64,000 nucleotides of DNA, taken from positions 14,038,001 to 14,102,000 of the forward strand of contig NC_133158.1 of assembly GCF_040802235.1 (NCBI RefSeq). Reading direction: 5' to 3'. Position 1 is the stretch's first letter. Every line of letters starts with the position of its first letter. The stretch is from Manis javanica. Lineage: Eukaryota; Chordata; Mammalia; Pholidota; Manidae. The notes beneath the pieces are model-generated. The model was not told the origin of the DNA. It made no database searches and saw nothing but the letters and a program-made list of their open reading frames with translations. A program made the translations under genes and the position numbers. Of the stretch, positions 1-10,000 are shown one piece after another.

Positions 1-42
1 TTTCATGAGATAATGATGGCTTTCTCTTGTCTTTCCATGCAG

Positions 43-116
43 GCTGGCTCCAGCACTGCTAATGGGAACGTCTTCTCTGCCCTGCACGGGGTTTGGCGCG
101 CACAGGGGCTCTCAGG
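43..116 (+). CDS. SLC25A26: SLC25A26 penultimate coding exon
   Basis: A 74-base exon lies between a pyrimidine-rich acceptor (ctttccatgcag) and a strong donor (gtaagaac). It starts at a codon boundary and ends with two bases of a Gly codon. It encodes 24 residues from the matrix loop and helix of the third carrier repeat, including [10 protein letters not shown]. Confidence 0.95.
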
Positions 117-3100
117 GTAAGAACAAGAGGAACACGCACCTGCTGTTCCGCCTCCACCAGCTCTTCGTCTTTTAGCCCGGCCTCCGGATGAGCCCCTTTC
201 CTTCCTTCTGCGTCTGTCCTGGTTGGGACTCTCTATTGTATAAAGCGTTGCCTTGGGTCTTGCTATGTGAGATAGTATCACCCAGTCAAGTTGATGTAGT
301 ATTCTAGCCAGGTGATGCCCAGCCTTGTCCATCTTTTTTATTGAAGTATAGTTGATCTATAATATTATATTGGTATATATCAAGTATATTATCAAGTATA
401 CAACACAGTGATTCAGCTCTTACACCCATTATTAAATTCTTAGTGCCACTGGTGCAGTTACTGTCTGTCAGCGTAGGAAGATGTTACAGAATCAGTGGCT
501 GTGTTCTTTCCCCACACTGCACTTCCTTCCCCATGATCAACCTCTGTGATGATTGAGATTTTGTGCCCTTTATCCCCCTCACCTACCCCACCCACCCACC
601 CACCCAGCTGCTCCTCGTGGTAACCACCAGTTGCTTTTCAGTTTCTGAGAGTCTGCTGTTATTTTGTTCACTTTTTGTTTTTAGATTCCACGTGTAAGTG
701 AAATCATGTGGTATTTGTCTTTCTCTGCCTGGCTTATTTCTGTTAGCATAACACCCTCTAGGTCCATCCGTGCTGTTGCAAATCCAGCTTTGTCCATCTT
801 GATGTTGGGTGACATCCCCGTGTGTGGCCCCTGCCGGGTTCTGGGCTGCGGTATTGAGACAGTGGGCTTCAGTTAGGGAACGCAGGATGCGATGAGCAGG
901 GGTGACATTGAAGAGAGCATTTGAGGTTGTGGTACATTTAACTGTGACTACTACTAGCAGATGACTTTGAACGACCGCAGTGCCTGACACCTCACTGGAA
1001 ACCTGTTCTTACGTATTACTGACTGAGGGCCTCAAACTTCTCAGCTTCAGGTCCTAAAAAGCTCTCCTCAGAATGTTAGATAAGCATTGCTTTTACCATA
1101 GAAACTTCCAAACCTGTCTGCCTGTTAAGATGAGTACAGACACGTGAAATGCCAATGTTTGCTTGGGGAATTATCTGCCAGGCATTTCCCTAGGCCAAGC
1201 AGCAGCCCCCTTCAGGGGTCGGCAGTGGGGTGAGACAGGCTCTGGCTGGTGGACGGCAAAGCAGTGCTGGTGCCACCTCCTCACCCCAGTGCTTGCTGGT
1301 CACTTCTGTGGTCTATGTGCAGTTGGCAGAGTTTTATGTCAGCTGGTGGCCAGTTTGGGGAACGTGCAGTGTGTTGATCAGGCCCCAGGTAAGGGTCTTG
1401 CAGGAGACCGGTCCCATCTTCTCTTCAGAATTTCTAACTGGAAGTTTAAGTAGCTAATGTCGGATGGTCTTGTTAAATGTGGTACCTCAGATGGCTGAAC
1501 GTTGGGTGCCTGAAGGACCTAAAGATTTTGCGACAAGAACTGGGTTTAACAGGAATAATTGAGCATGAGAAGGGCAGCGTGCTGGCTTGTATGCCTTTAG
1601 TCAGCCATTTACGGCTGAGATTTTGTGAGAAAATGAGAATCTGTCTGCTGACAGCTGAGGTATCATGATTTTGACATCACGTTTTTCCCCACTGAACAAA
1701 GAAAAACAGTATGAGAAAAAGATGAGCTCTGAAGCAGTCTGCTTAGTAGCAGGTAGAAGATTCTTAGTGTTGCAGATAGTTCTGGGGCACAGAGATGTAG
1801 CATGCAGTAGCTTTTTTAGATCAACACTAAATCACTGAATTTTACTGTCTTATGAATTTTGATGAAGTTTAAATCAGTCTATGGCGACTATCGGTCAAAC
1901 CTCTGCTCTTGACTTAAGCTCCGTGGAGTCCGCATTGAGCTGCAGCCCATCCACCTTCCTTGAGAAAGTGGCTCTATGTGGTTGTGCATCACTGTCAATA
2001 CTGTGGCCACTGGAATCTTGTAGAAAAGGAATTGCCTTTAGTAGGCGACTGAAATGAAATACCCTGTCTGGGTCGTGTACTTGACCTTACGTAACTAGGC
2101 AGGGCCAGAATTGCAGGCAAAGGATGGGGTGACATACACATGCCAAGGGCCCATCTGTCCCCACCATCAGCCCAGAAAGGAAAAGTGATTTGGATTTTTG
2201 CCTATGTTCATCACTTGGGCTCCCAGTGGTGTGCACAGTGTGGTCCTTAGCAGAGTGTTCCTAGCAGCCAAGTTTGTCATGTAAGAACTGGTAGTTTTTA
2301 TTAGCTTCCTATTAATGTAAGAAAAAGACAAATGATTTGATAAGAATTTGTAACCAAAAGCAAAGAAGAAACCCCAACTGCAAGCGTGGGCAGCTGTTTT
2401 GTGGCCTGGTCCCAGGTGCCCCCAGCGCGCCTCCTCTGGCCGGTGCCCCCACGCAGGCATTGCTAGCTTTCTGCCACCCGTGGACATGCCGGTCAAGTTT
2501 CCTGAGAATTTGGCCTCCCTCGGAGATGCAGGCTCCCCACGTGTGGTGGTGCTGACCTCTCCGGGTGAAGCGGTGACGCCTTCGTGTCTTCAGGTTCACA
2601 TGGGGAAGGCCCTGTTCAGCACAGTTGGGAACACATGCTCTGGGACAAGCCGGTTTCTCCCAGATAAGAGCACAGCACGTGCTCGCTCAGCCCGGTAGCC
2701 GGAAAGCAGGTGCAAAGTCCTCTTAGCCTCCGTTGCTTCCCTCCCACCTTGTTTCTGTAGATGGTGCCCCTCAGGCCCTAAGCACCCTGCCGTGTGGGCG
2801 CCCCTCGGCTCAGGGGGTTGCAGTTGTTACCCGTTTGCTCTGTGGTCCCAGAACACAGCCGCGGTCTGCCTCGCAGTCGCTGCCTCCGAGTTTGGTTGGG
2901 GCGCTCACTGTACAAATACTCTGCTGTAAGGCTGTCATTATGTTAACAGAGGCAGTTGTCATCTCGTGAAACTATAAACTGCTTCCATCTGCCTCTTGCC
3001 ACGAGCTGCTGAGCTTATTGGCAGTAAAGCTGAACCAAGACACTGGTCTCAGAAATAAGTCGGGGAGTGAGGAGGGGAGAATGTTGTGGTGACAGTGGTC

Positions 3101-4607
3101 TTCCGCGGACCCCCTTCTAGTGCTCTTCCCTCTGTCCGAGTAGGGCCAGGGCGGTTAACCTGGTTTTTGGGGCCAGAATGACCCAGTTGCCTCAAAGCAG
3201 CAATTGATGCATTTCAACTGCCACCTCGTGCCAGAGCAGTTTGCATGATACTAAGCTGAAGTTCTTGTTTTCTTACAAGTGTATTTTGGTTTTCTTAGAA
3301 TTCTCATGGTTATTTCTAGACAGGAAAAAGAGGTCCTACTTGTATCTTTATTTTACTTAATGATTTAAATACTTAGTTAGCTAACAAGGGCCCCGAACTC
3401 CTCTGATGTCCATTCTCCTCGGTAAGGGCTACATACAAGGGGAGGCCTGTTGCCACCCGCCCGCGCCTCCGAGGAGGAGGCAGCCGGGGCACGGTCACCT
3501 GGGGCAGGGCTCTCCCTCCTGCCCATGTCTCGGGGGCCTCCATTTAGTGTGTGGAGGCTGTTCCTGCCTCAGAGACAGGCTGCTATGGGCTGAGCCAGAG
3601 TTTTGGAAAGTCACTGGTTCTGACTTTGTTTTCCTGTTTACAGAGTAATATCTTTTATCCATGATATGGTCCCCCTGTGTGGATATTGGACCAGAATGTA
3701 TGTCACCAGAGGGGTTCTCTGTGGTTTGTGGGTTACCAGCAGCATTATGATGAACATGTTTGAACAAATACCTGTGTATGGCTCTAGGAGGACTGAATTT
3801 CCAGCAACAAATCCCCACTTACCTCCCCAGTGAGGTGTTCTTCCGTTTTGCGTTTGTCTGGTCATTTCCAGGAAGTGGTTCCGACAGTGGGCGGCCTTGT
3901 GCGGTGCCTGGGGAGCAGCTGCTCCCTTTGCCCTGCAGCCCAGTTGTGTGTTGCCTGTCCTGCCCTTTGCAGAGGGGGAAAGAAATGGGAATCCCTGCAG
4001 ACTCCGCTCTCTGTTGTGGCACCGTTTTCGTGGGTCTCTAAGGGCGGAGCAGCAGTTATCTGAACATCTCCCGATCTCCAGGGTGGGCTGCACCCCCCGC
4101 AGCGTTCCCTAGGAGTCAGCCCTTAAACTCCTTTACAAAAAAGTCAAGTTCATCAGCTCTGAAAGGCAAGAATGGTCTGGCGCTTTTAAGCGAGACCATT
4201 GTGGGGACAAGTGACTGTTTGCTGACTGATGCCACCCTAACTGTGAGTGCTCACAAGTCAGTGGTTTGGTATTTAGCCACTGTCGCCAGCAGACAGTTGG
4301 GCTCAGACTTCAACAAGTCTACTTGGGAATATAACGTAGTGCCATTCTGAAAGGAAAACACATTTCAGGTGCTGTGTGGTGGTTAATGAGCATAGTATGT
4401 GGAATCGAGCAAGCTGTGAGTGTTAGAATTTAACCTTTCTTACACACGTAATTTTTTTAAAATCTTGCTTTCTCCCCATGTAGACTATTTGCAGGTGTCC
4501 TCCCTCGAATGGCAGCAATCAGTCTGGGAGGGTTCATCTTTCTCGGTGCTTATGACCAGACTCGCAGCTTGCTGTTGGGACTTGGCAAAGAGAGCCCCGC
4601 AGTCTGA
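43..4607 (+). CDS. SLC25A26: SLC25A26, mitochondrial S-adenosylmethionine carrier (3' end: last two coding exons)
   Basis: SLC25A26 exchanges cytosolic S-adenosylmethionine for matrix S-adenosylhomocysteine across the inner mitochondrial membrane, supplying methylation in the organelle. Only the C-terminal end is here: coding segments 43-116 and 4484-4607 joined across a 4.4 kb intron. The joined frame reads [10 protein letters not shown], then [22 protein letters not shown] and [11 protein letters not shown]. This matches the end of the human protein (about residues 212-274 of 274, from memory), covering the third matrix helix and transmembrane helix 6. The phase-2 junction GG|A restores Gly in GLFAG. 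The carrier signature of the third repeat (PLDVAKTR in human) is upstream, outside the window. The C-terminus ends KESPAV, two residues longer than human as I recall it. The neighbour, LRIG1, converges from the other strand, an arrangement also known in human. Confidence 0.96.
335..835 (-). mobile_element. LINE-1 3' end fragment
   Basis: The sequence opens with a T-run followed by the LINE-1 3' UTR pattern attgaagtatagttgat, then tacaacacagtgattcag. It continues with ggtaaccaccagttg and tagattccacgtgtaag...aggtccatccgtgctgttgc. Poly-T at the left end places the element on the minus strand. The copy is old and has many substitutions. The left edge is firm; the right edge is approximate. Confidence 0.8.
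590..606 (+). repeat. (CCCA)n short tandem repeat
   Basis: A run of accc/ccca units inside the LINE-1 fragment, perfect for about four units. It is a minor feature. Confidence 0.7.
4484..4607 (+). CDS. SLC25A26: SLC25A26 terminal coding exon
   Basis: The acceptor is tctccccatgtag. The first base completes a Gly codon, followed by LFAGVLPRM and a hydrophobic helix with FIFLGAYD (transmembrane helix 6). The stop is TGA at 4605-4607. The exon encodes 40 complete residues plus the split Gly, close to the human C-terminus. Confidence 0.95.
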
Positions 4608-4830
4608 GGTAGCCTCACCTCTGCTCTGGAGAAAGGGGACCGCTCCGAGGACCGTCTCCCTTCCGGCGAGCTGCTGTTCAGCCGACTGAGCAAGTCAGAG
4701 CGCTGAAGAGCCGTTCTGCTGAGATGACGATGTTGCGACAGCCTCGCTGTTGCCAGACGGAGCACCGTCTATGGCGGTACTGTGAACAGCTTTCTCAGAA
4801 CCCCTTAATAAATAAGTTTGGGGAGGCTGC
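4608..4830 (+). other. SLC25A26: SLC25A26 3' UTR (inferred)
   Basis: The sequence runs from the stop codon to about 20 bases past the AATAAA at 4807. The end is inferred from the signal, and a longer alternative UTR cannot be excluded. Confidence 0.6.
4807..4812 (+). promoter_or_regulatory. SLC25A26: Polyadenylation signal AATAAA for SLC25A26
   Basis: A canonical hexamer in ccttaataaataag, 200 bases past the stop codon and followed by a GT-rich stretch (agtttggggaggctgcgttg). It is the first canonical hexamer after the stop. Confidence 0.7.
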
Positions 4831-5564
4831 GTTGAGGCCCCTCAATTCGATCTGTAGCTTCATTTCCTGCTCTCATGGTCTCAGCGGAAGGAAGAGAGGG
4901 TTGTAATTCTAACAGGATGGTCAGACTGGAAGAGGAATGAGCCTTGGGGAAGCTGCTGTGGGGGGGAAGGGGGGCGGGTCTCCCCACTGTGGTAAGGTTA
5001 CTGCATCCTTCAAACAGCAGGTACTGCTCGGTGCACTTAGCAGGCATTCTGCTGGGCAGCAGGCCGCTGTTCCTCACTACCCTCAGGTATCGCCTATAAA
5101 AACGCACCACTGTATTATTTTACAGAGCAGTGTCCAGTGGCCCATGTGGGTGGAAGCAAGCGGCTGCTGCTCAGGTGAGCCAGGCGGGCGGCCGGGGACG
5201 CGGAGTTGTGCGCATGCTGCTCCATTTCACACTGAAGGGCCGGGCCTGGCTGGCTCTGCCCTGCAGCGTGTTTCTTTGTTTCTAACCAAAAGTAAAGCTT
5301 TTTGTCTGGAGTTTTAGACTCAACACTGACTAGGAGCGATGAAATGGGAAGGTCACCATTTTGGAGCTTGACGAATAAGCTCCAGGTGGTAGAAGAATGC
5401 AGAGAGAAATCTCAGGAATTTGGTGGGTCTTCCCTGGAGCAGTAGTAGTATTGTGCCTTGCCTAGAAATGTTTTCCTTCGTGGTGAGAAAAGTGATGAGA
5501 CAGAACTGCCTTTGACAGGGTAAAGTGGTTCGTGGAGGTAGAAGGACCCCAGCTACACAATGAA
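4831..5564. other. Intergenic gap between converging SLC25A26 and LRIG1
   Basis: About 0.7 kb between the two predicted cleavage sites. It contains a G-rich tract at 4958-4979 and no recognisable exon. An open frame of 126 codons on the plus strand (4937-5317) resembles nothing I know and is probably chance. Confidence 0.6.
4958..4979 (+). promoter_or_regulatory. G-rich tract, possible transcription pause/termination element
   Basis: The tract has G-runs of about eight, six and three, separated by aa and c, about 150 bases downstream of the SLC25A26 polyadenylation signal. G-rich MAZ-like tracts between closely spaced genes are known to slow RNA polymerase II and favour 3' end formation. Its role here is inferred from position and composition only. 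Confidence 0.4.
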
Positions 5565-5580
5565 CAGTTATAAATGAACC

Positions 5581-5586
5581 TTTATT
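5581..5586 (-). promoter_or_regulatory. LRIG1: Polyadenylation signal AATAAA for LRIG1
   Basis: TTTATT on the plus strand reads AATAAA on the minus strand, within ttttaataaaggttcat. It lies about 1.25 kb past the stop codon. Confidence 0.8.
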
Positions 5587-5663
5587 AAAAACACTTCAAT
5601 GCCATTTGTTAGACACTCCAATATTTTACATGTTTTCCAATGTACATTGTACCAAAATTTCTA

Positions 5664-5674
5664 TAAATAAATAA
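5664..5674 (-). promoter_or_regulatory. LRIG1: AU-rich element in LRIG1 3' UTR
   Basis: The minus strand reads TTATTTATTTA, which contains the nonamer UUAUUUAUU, about 80 bases before the polyadenylation signal. Such nonamers bind mRNA-decay factors of the TTP family. The function here is inferred. Confidence 0.5.
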
Positions 5675-6628
5675 CTCTGTACATAAAAGTAATACTTCCT
5701 CTTTCACATTGCCTCTCAGAAGCAGCAAATTCACATATTTTGTGGAAGTAACAAACTTCTAAATGTGCTTAGCCTTTAGAACAGTGATATTTAACATAGG
5801 TTAACCATTTTATCAATACCTACCTTCAGCGTTTTGGCTAAAGGAACTTGCTTTCTGAGATTTTATGGACCTTGTTTGTTTCAATGTAGTTTTTCCTGAA
5901 ATTACACATTGGCACTCACAAGATGGTTAGCTACAGGTCTCAAAAGTGCAAATATAGCCAGGTGGGGGGGCTAAAGCTTGTCTAGTCCCAAGACTAGGTC
6001 TGTCTGTGTGAAGGGAAGACTGGACAGACGTGCTGCAGATCCTCAGTAGAGAGGAGCCAGCCTAAAAGGTAGGGATTGGAACTTTTTTCTCCCCCAAATT
6101 CCATTGGCAAACCAAAACATTACTACTGAAAAATCCACAGGTACCAACACCAGCAGCCTCTATCTTATTAAAAAGCCTCAAATGACAATTACCACATCTG
6201 CTTTTATCTAGAAGAAAGGCAGTGCTTAACCGTTCAGAACCAGTGCTTGTGGTGGGTTAAGACCTCTGGTTCTACTTTGCTCGAGAAGGAACTTAAACCT
6301 TCCAGGAAGAGCCCCTCCCTGCACAGGTCCATGTTGCTGCAGGGCTCTGTGCACAGTCTCTGACTGGAAAGCACCCTAAAGGGCCGGGCCTCCAAAGTGC
6401 AGTTCTCATCCACCAAAAACTCCTGGGAACAAATATGGTTTTTAGCTTCTATAAATGTCATCCATGCATTAAGGCACCAGAAGTAGCCACCCTCTCCAAA
6501 ATTAAACAGCAACCTGATACGAAAAATAATATTGTCAAAATTGGAGGATTTGTTAACCATGCACTAAAGATTAAAATAGCCTCTGTAAAAGATATATAAT
6601 ATATATATATGAAATCTCTGAAAACTCT

Positions 6629-6636
6629 TATGTACA
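6629..6636 (-). promoter_or_regulatory. LRIG1: Pumilio-type motif UGUACAUA (copy 1)
   Basis: The minus strand reads TGTACATA, an exact match to the Pumilio consensus UGUANAUA, inside the LRIG1 3' UTR about 200 bases past the stop. Confidence 0.5.
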
Positions 6637-6742
6637 ATGGTATCAAATACTTCCCTGCCTTTTGTACATGCTAGCCTCCTGCAGTTCTGTGCTTCAGATG
6701 CAAGGCCTTTAAACTTCTGATACTCCACATGGAAGTGACAAC

Positions 6743-6750
6743 TATGTACA
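6743..6750 (-). promoter_or_regulatory. LRIG1: Pumilio-type motif UGUACAUA (copy 2)
   Basis: A second exact TGTACATA on the minus strand, 114 bases from the first and about 85 bases past the stop codon. Confidence 0.5.
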
Positions 6751-6835
6751 GATCGGTGACGCTTGAACCCAAGCTGCCTCACAGCCTCTCCTACCTCTTC
6801 CTGTAGAGATTGCCAGGAGCTGAGGTAGACAAAGT

Positions 6836-7089
6836 TTAGATTTTTGGTGCAAACAGCAGTGGCACGCTCCGCTTCCCGGGGAGCTGTGCTGTCAGTGGTG
6901 TGGACTCAGGACTGGAGTCACAAGCTTTGGGGAGCGGTCCGTTGGAAAGAAGCAAGTGCTGGCCTTCAGCAGGGGCGTCAGGAAAGCCTGAGGCGGCTCC
7001 TTTGAGCGCGGGGTTACCTGGAGTCACCGCAGAGGAGAGCTGCAGGCCCCTGGAGTCCGGCTCACACAGCCTTGCCGAAGGCCAGGCCC
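6836..7089 (-). CDS. LRIG1: LRIG1 exon 19 (coding part)
   Basis: The acceptor is ctcctctgtcacag and the stop codon is at 6836-6838. The exon encodes the last 83 residues (about 911-993 of the partial protein), including [14 protein letters not shown] and VPLLFAPKI, which align closely with the human C-terminus. The middle (around [14 protein letters not shown]) is about nine residues longer than human as I remember it. Confidence 0.93.
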
Positions 7090-10000
7090 CTGTGACAGAG
7101 GAGAGGGCCCGTCAGAGCCTCCGGCTGGGTGGTAGCTGCTCCCCCCAACCCCATCCCATTCCGGGAAGCTCCCCAGAACACAGTAACCCTCTACCTTTCC
7201 CATCTAGTGGTGCTGTAAGCTTTTTCTTTGGCATTCTGTCATGGTTGCTGGGGTAGAGGGACCCCTCCACAGTCTCAGTGGTCAGATGGTGGGGGGAATG
7301 ATCCTGGGGGCTCCGACTGGGCTCCTGGCTGCTCCGCATACTTGGGTGTCTGCTGTCTCTGGCCACAGGCTGAGGACAGAAGGCTTGTTCCTTGGAGTAA
7401 CTGTCCATGTCAGTGTTGTAGTCACCACCTCCAAGCAGGCCACTGTGCTCTGCGGGACAGACACAGGTTAGAACAGTCACCCTGGAAGCCTGCATCCCCA
7501 CACAAAGTGCAGACTCCCGTCTCCCCTCTAGAAAAACCCAGAGTGGGATGCCCATAAGTGTTGGGAGTCTTCCCTACAGTGAGAAATGTAGCCTCAAAAA
7601 GCCCTGCGAGAAGGTTCTTTTGTTTGGGCCTTGCCCTTTATAAATCTGGAAAGAGCCGGCTCACCACACCATAGACTTACTGACTCTGGAATCAGAAGAG
7701 AGCCAGGCCACAGCTTCCTGTTGACACACGCTGATAATGTGTCTGCCCTTTACATTTAATGAACATGTCAACCCGAATGTAGACTTCCCCAGACCAAAAT
7801 GCAAGCACCACCTACCTATATTCTGTGGACCAGGTGTACCGCCAGCTTTTCCCGTCACTTTCCAGGGCTCCGTACTGTATCCACCACAGAGCCTCGGCTG
7901 CCTGCACGGAATGCCGCGAGCATCCACCTCTGGCAAGTGGCTTGTGTCTCTTGGACAGACACCTGCAATGGATCCCACACAGGCAGAAAAGCTGTGCTTA
8001 GCACTGAGGTAAGTCTCATGGGAAGACAGGGCAAGGCTACTGGGACACTCATTCTTTAGCTTCCTGGGCAACCCAAGGAGGCCTGGCAGGCAGACCCTTC
8101 AGCATTTGGAGCCCTGTACCGAGCAGTTCTTGTACACATAAACGTGCCCCAAGCCAGTCTTCCCCAGTGATGTGTGGGGGCTTGGACCTGTGAGAGGCTG
8201 GCACACAGAGGGCAGCCCTGGGCACAGCCACTTCTGGAAGAGATTTTCAAACCTGGCAGAAAGTGCACAGCCTTAGGTCCCAACCACCTCCTGGTTCCCA
8301 TGTGCTCGATGCAGTGCAAGCAGGTACCTGTGCTGGGGAGTAGCTAAGCCCACCTCCTAAGGACACAGTCACAATGGCCTTGGAGGCTTTACCATTGCTC
8401 TCGATGTGCCCATTGGCCTGATGGCCCCCCTCAGTCCTGACCACGGTTTCTTGCCGATCAGAAAGGGTCCCCTGCGAGGAGAGGTAGCTCGGAACATCTG
8501 GTGGCACGATGGTTTCATCTGCAAGGAGATAGGACATTCAGATACCAGGTGTCCCGTCCTTTGTGGTGACAAGGCAGACACACGTACACAGCGAGGCCCA
8601 GACAAGGCTGTGCAGAGAACACCCGTAATGTAATGTCTGTGCACTCATGAAGTCTGTTCAGCCTTACTTTACGCCCTGGGGTGAAAAGTGCAGCAGTCTG
8701 GGTGCACAAAAGCTAGAGGATGGACAGGAAGCACAGCTGTGGGTGGTCAGGACAGCACTAGGCCACCACATGGCAATGAAGCCTGGGCCCAGGGCCTCGC
8801 TTACCGAGGAGCCGGAGGACCGCAGGGAGCAGTCTTCTACACTTGCATTTGAGAGCATTGCCATTTAATGACATGGTGTCAGGGAGACTGGAGCCTCAGC
8901 TTTCCAGAACGGCTCCATATTTGCAAAGGTCCTAGTAACTATATTGAAATTGTTGAAAAAGCCTCTGGACCTGGAATAATACCCTGCTCCCCCCTGAAAA
9001 CCGCCTCAGCCGGCAGTGGCTCGCCTGTGTTGGTGACGCTGTACTCCTCAGTCTTCCTCCTGGTTTGGTAGATGATGCACACCCAGACGAGGGACGTCAG
9101 GACAACGCTGCACACCACCGCAATGGTGAAGATGCCCACGGTGGCCCCGTCCTTCCTGCAGCCCGGCGTGGGCAGGATGCGGAGCTGGCTGTGCGCACGC
9201 TCCGTGCCCAGGGTGTTGGACATCTCGCAGGTGTACTGGCCCGCATCCTCCACCACCACGTTCTGAACGACGAGCAGCTGGTTGCCGGGGGTGAAGTGGT
9301 GCCGCTCAGTGAGGCTCAGAGGCTGGTCCCCCTTGAGCCAGGTGATGCGCGGGGGAGGGCTTCCGGCTGCTTTGCACTGGAGAGCCACTGTTTCCCCCAT
9401 GGACGCCACCCGATCCTCCAAGGGCACCACCAAGGACGGGGTTTCTGCAAGAAGTCAGGGGAGACCTTAGGGTCCCTCAGCCTCACTTGCTCCAAAAGAC
9501 AAGGCAGCGTAATGACACAATGCCATATAAATAGGTTTTTCATCAGAGCAGTAAGCTTTTCAGGAGCCCTATCACAATGACTAGATCACTAGCATTCCGG
9601 CAGGGCAGCCTTGGCAAGGATGAGGGACTCAGGAGCCCCAGCCCCTCAAAGCCCCTCCTATTCCCCACCTGTCCTGCGATGCTCCCGAGTCTCTCTTCCC
9701 TGAGACCACACCCATCCTGCCCAGTTCACGACACACAACCACCCACCCAGCATATCAATGGTCGGACCTAAGACAGTCAGCGTGGCGTTAGCTGCAATGG
9801 AGCCGGCCGAGTTCTGGGCAGTACAGCTGTAAACCCCCATGTCATCTAATTTCACATCAGTGATGAAAAACACGTCGTCATCTGGCATGACATGCATACG
9901 TCGTTCACGAGCAGCAGGGAAATCAATGCCTCCATCCTTCTGCCAGGCAATCTGGGGGTTGGGGTGGCCAGCGGCAGCGCATTCAAGGCGGGCCATGGTG

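Larger units (their letters stand above)
117..4483 (+). other. SLC25A26: SLC25A26 last intron
   Basis: A GT-AG intron (gtaagaac to ccccatgtag) of about 4.4 kb. Its first kilobase carries an antisense LINE-1 fragment. The rest is unique-looking sequence in which I see no exon or RNA gene. The many short ORFs on both strands do not resemble proteins I know. Confidence 0.85.
5565..6835 (-). other. LRIG1: LRIG1 3' UTR
   Basis: About 1.27 kb of AT-rich sequence between the LRIG1 stop codon and a canonical polyadenylation signal. It contains an AU-rich element, two Pumilio-type motifs and a (TA)n stretch at about 6591-6611. The 3' end is inferred from the signal position. The open frames in it do not resemble proteins. 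Confidence 0.8.

Noticed and set aside
4937-5317. 126-codon frame in the intergenic gap
   Set aside because: Translation resembles no known protein and it crosses the G-rich tract. Considered chance.
8939-9024. Extension of LRIG1 exon 15 to the in-frame stop at 8939
   Set aside because: The extension ([10 protein letters not shown]...) has no human counterpart, and exon 16 joins perfectly from the GC donor. Kept only as a possible retained-intron product.
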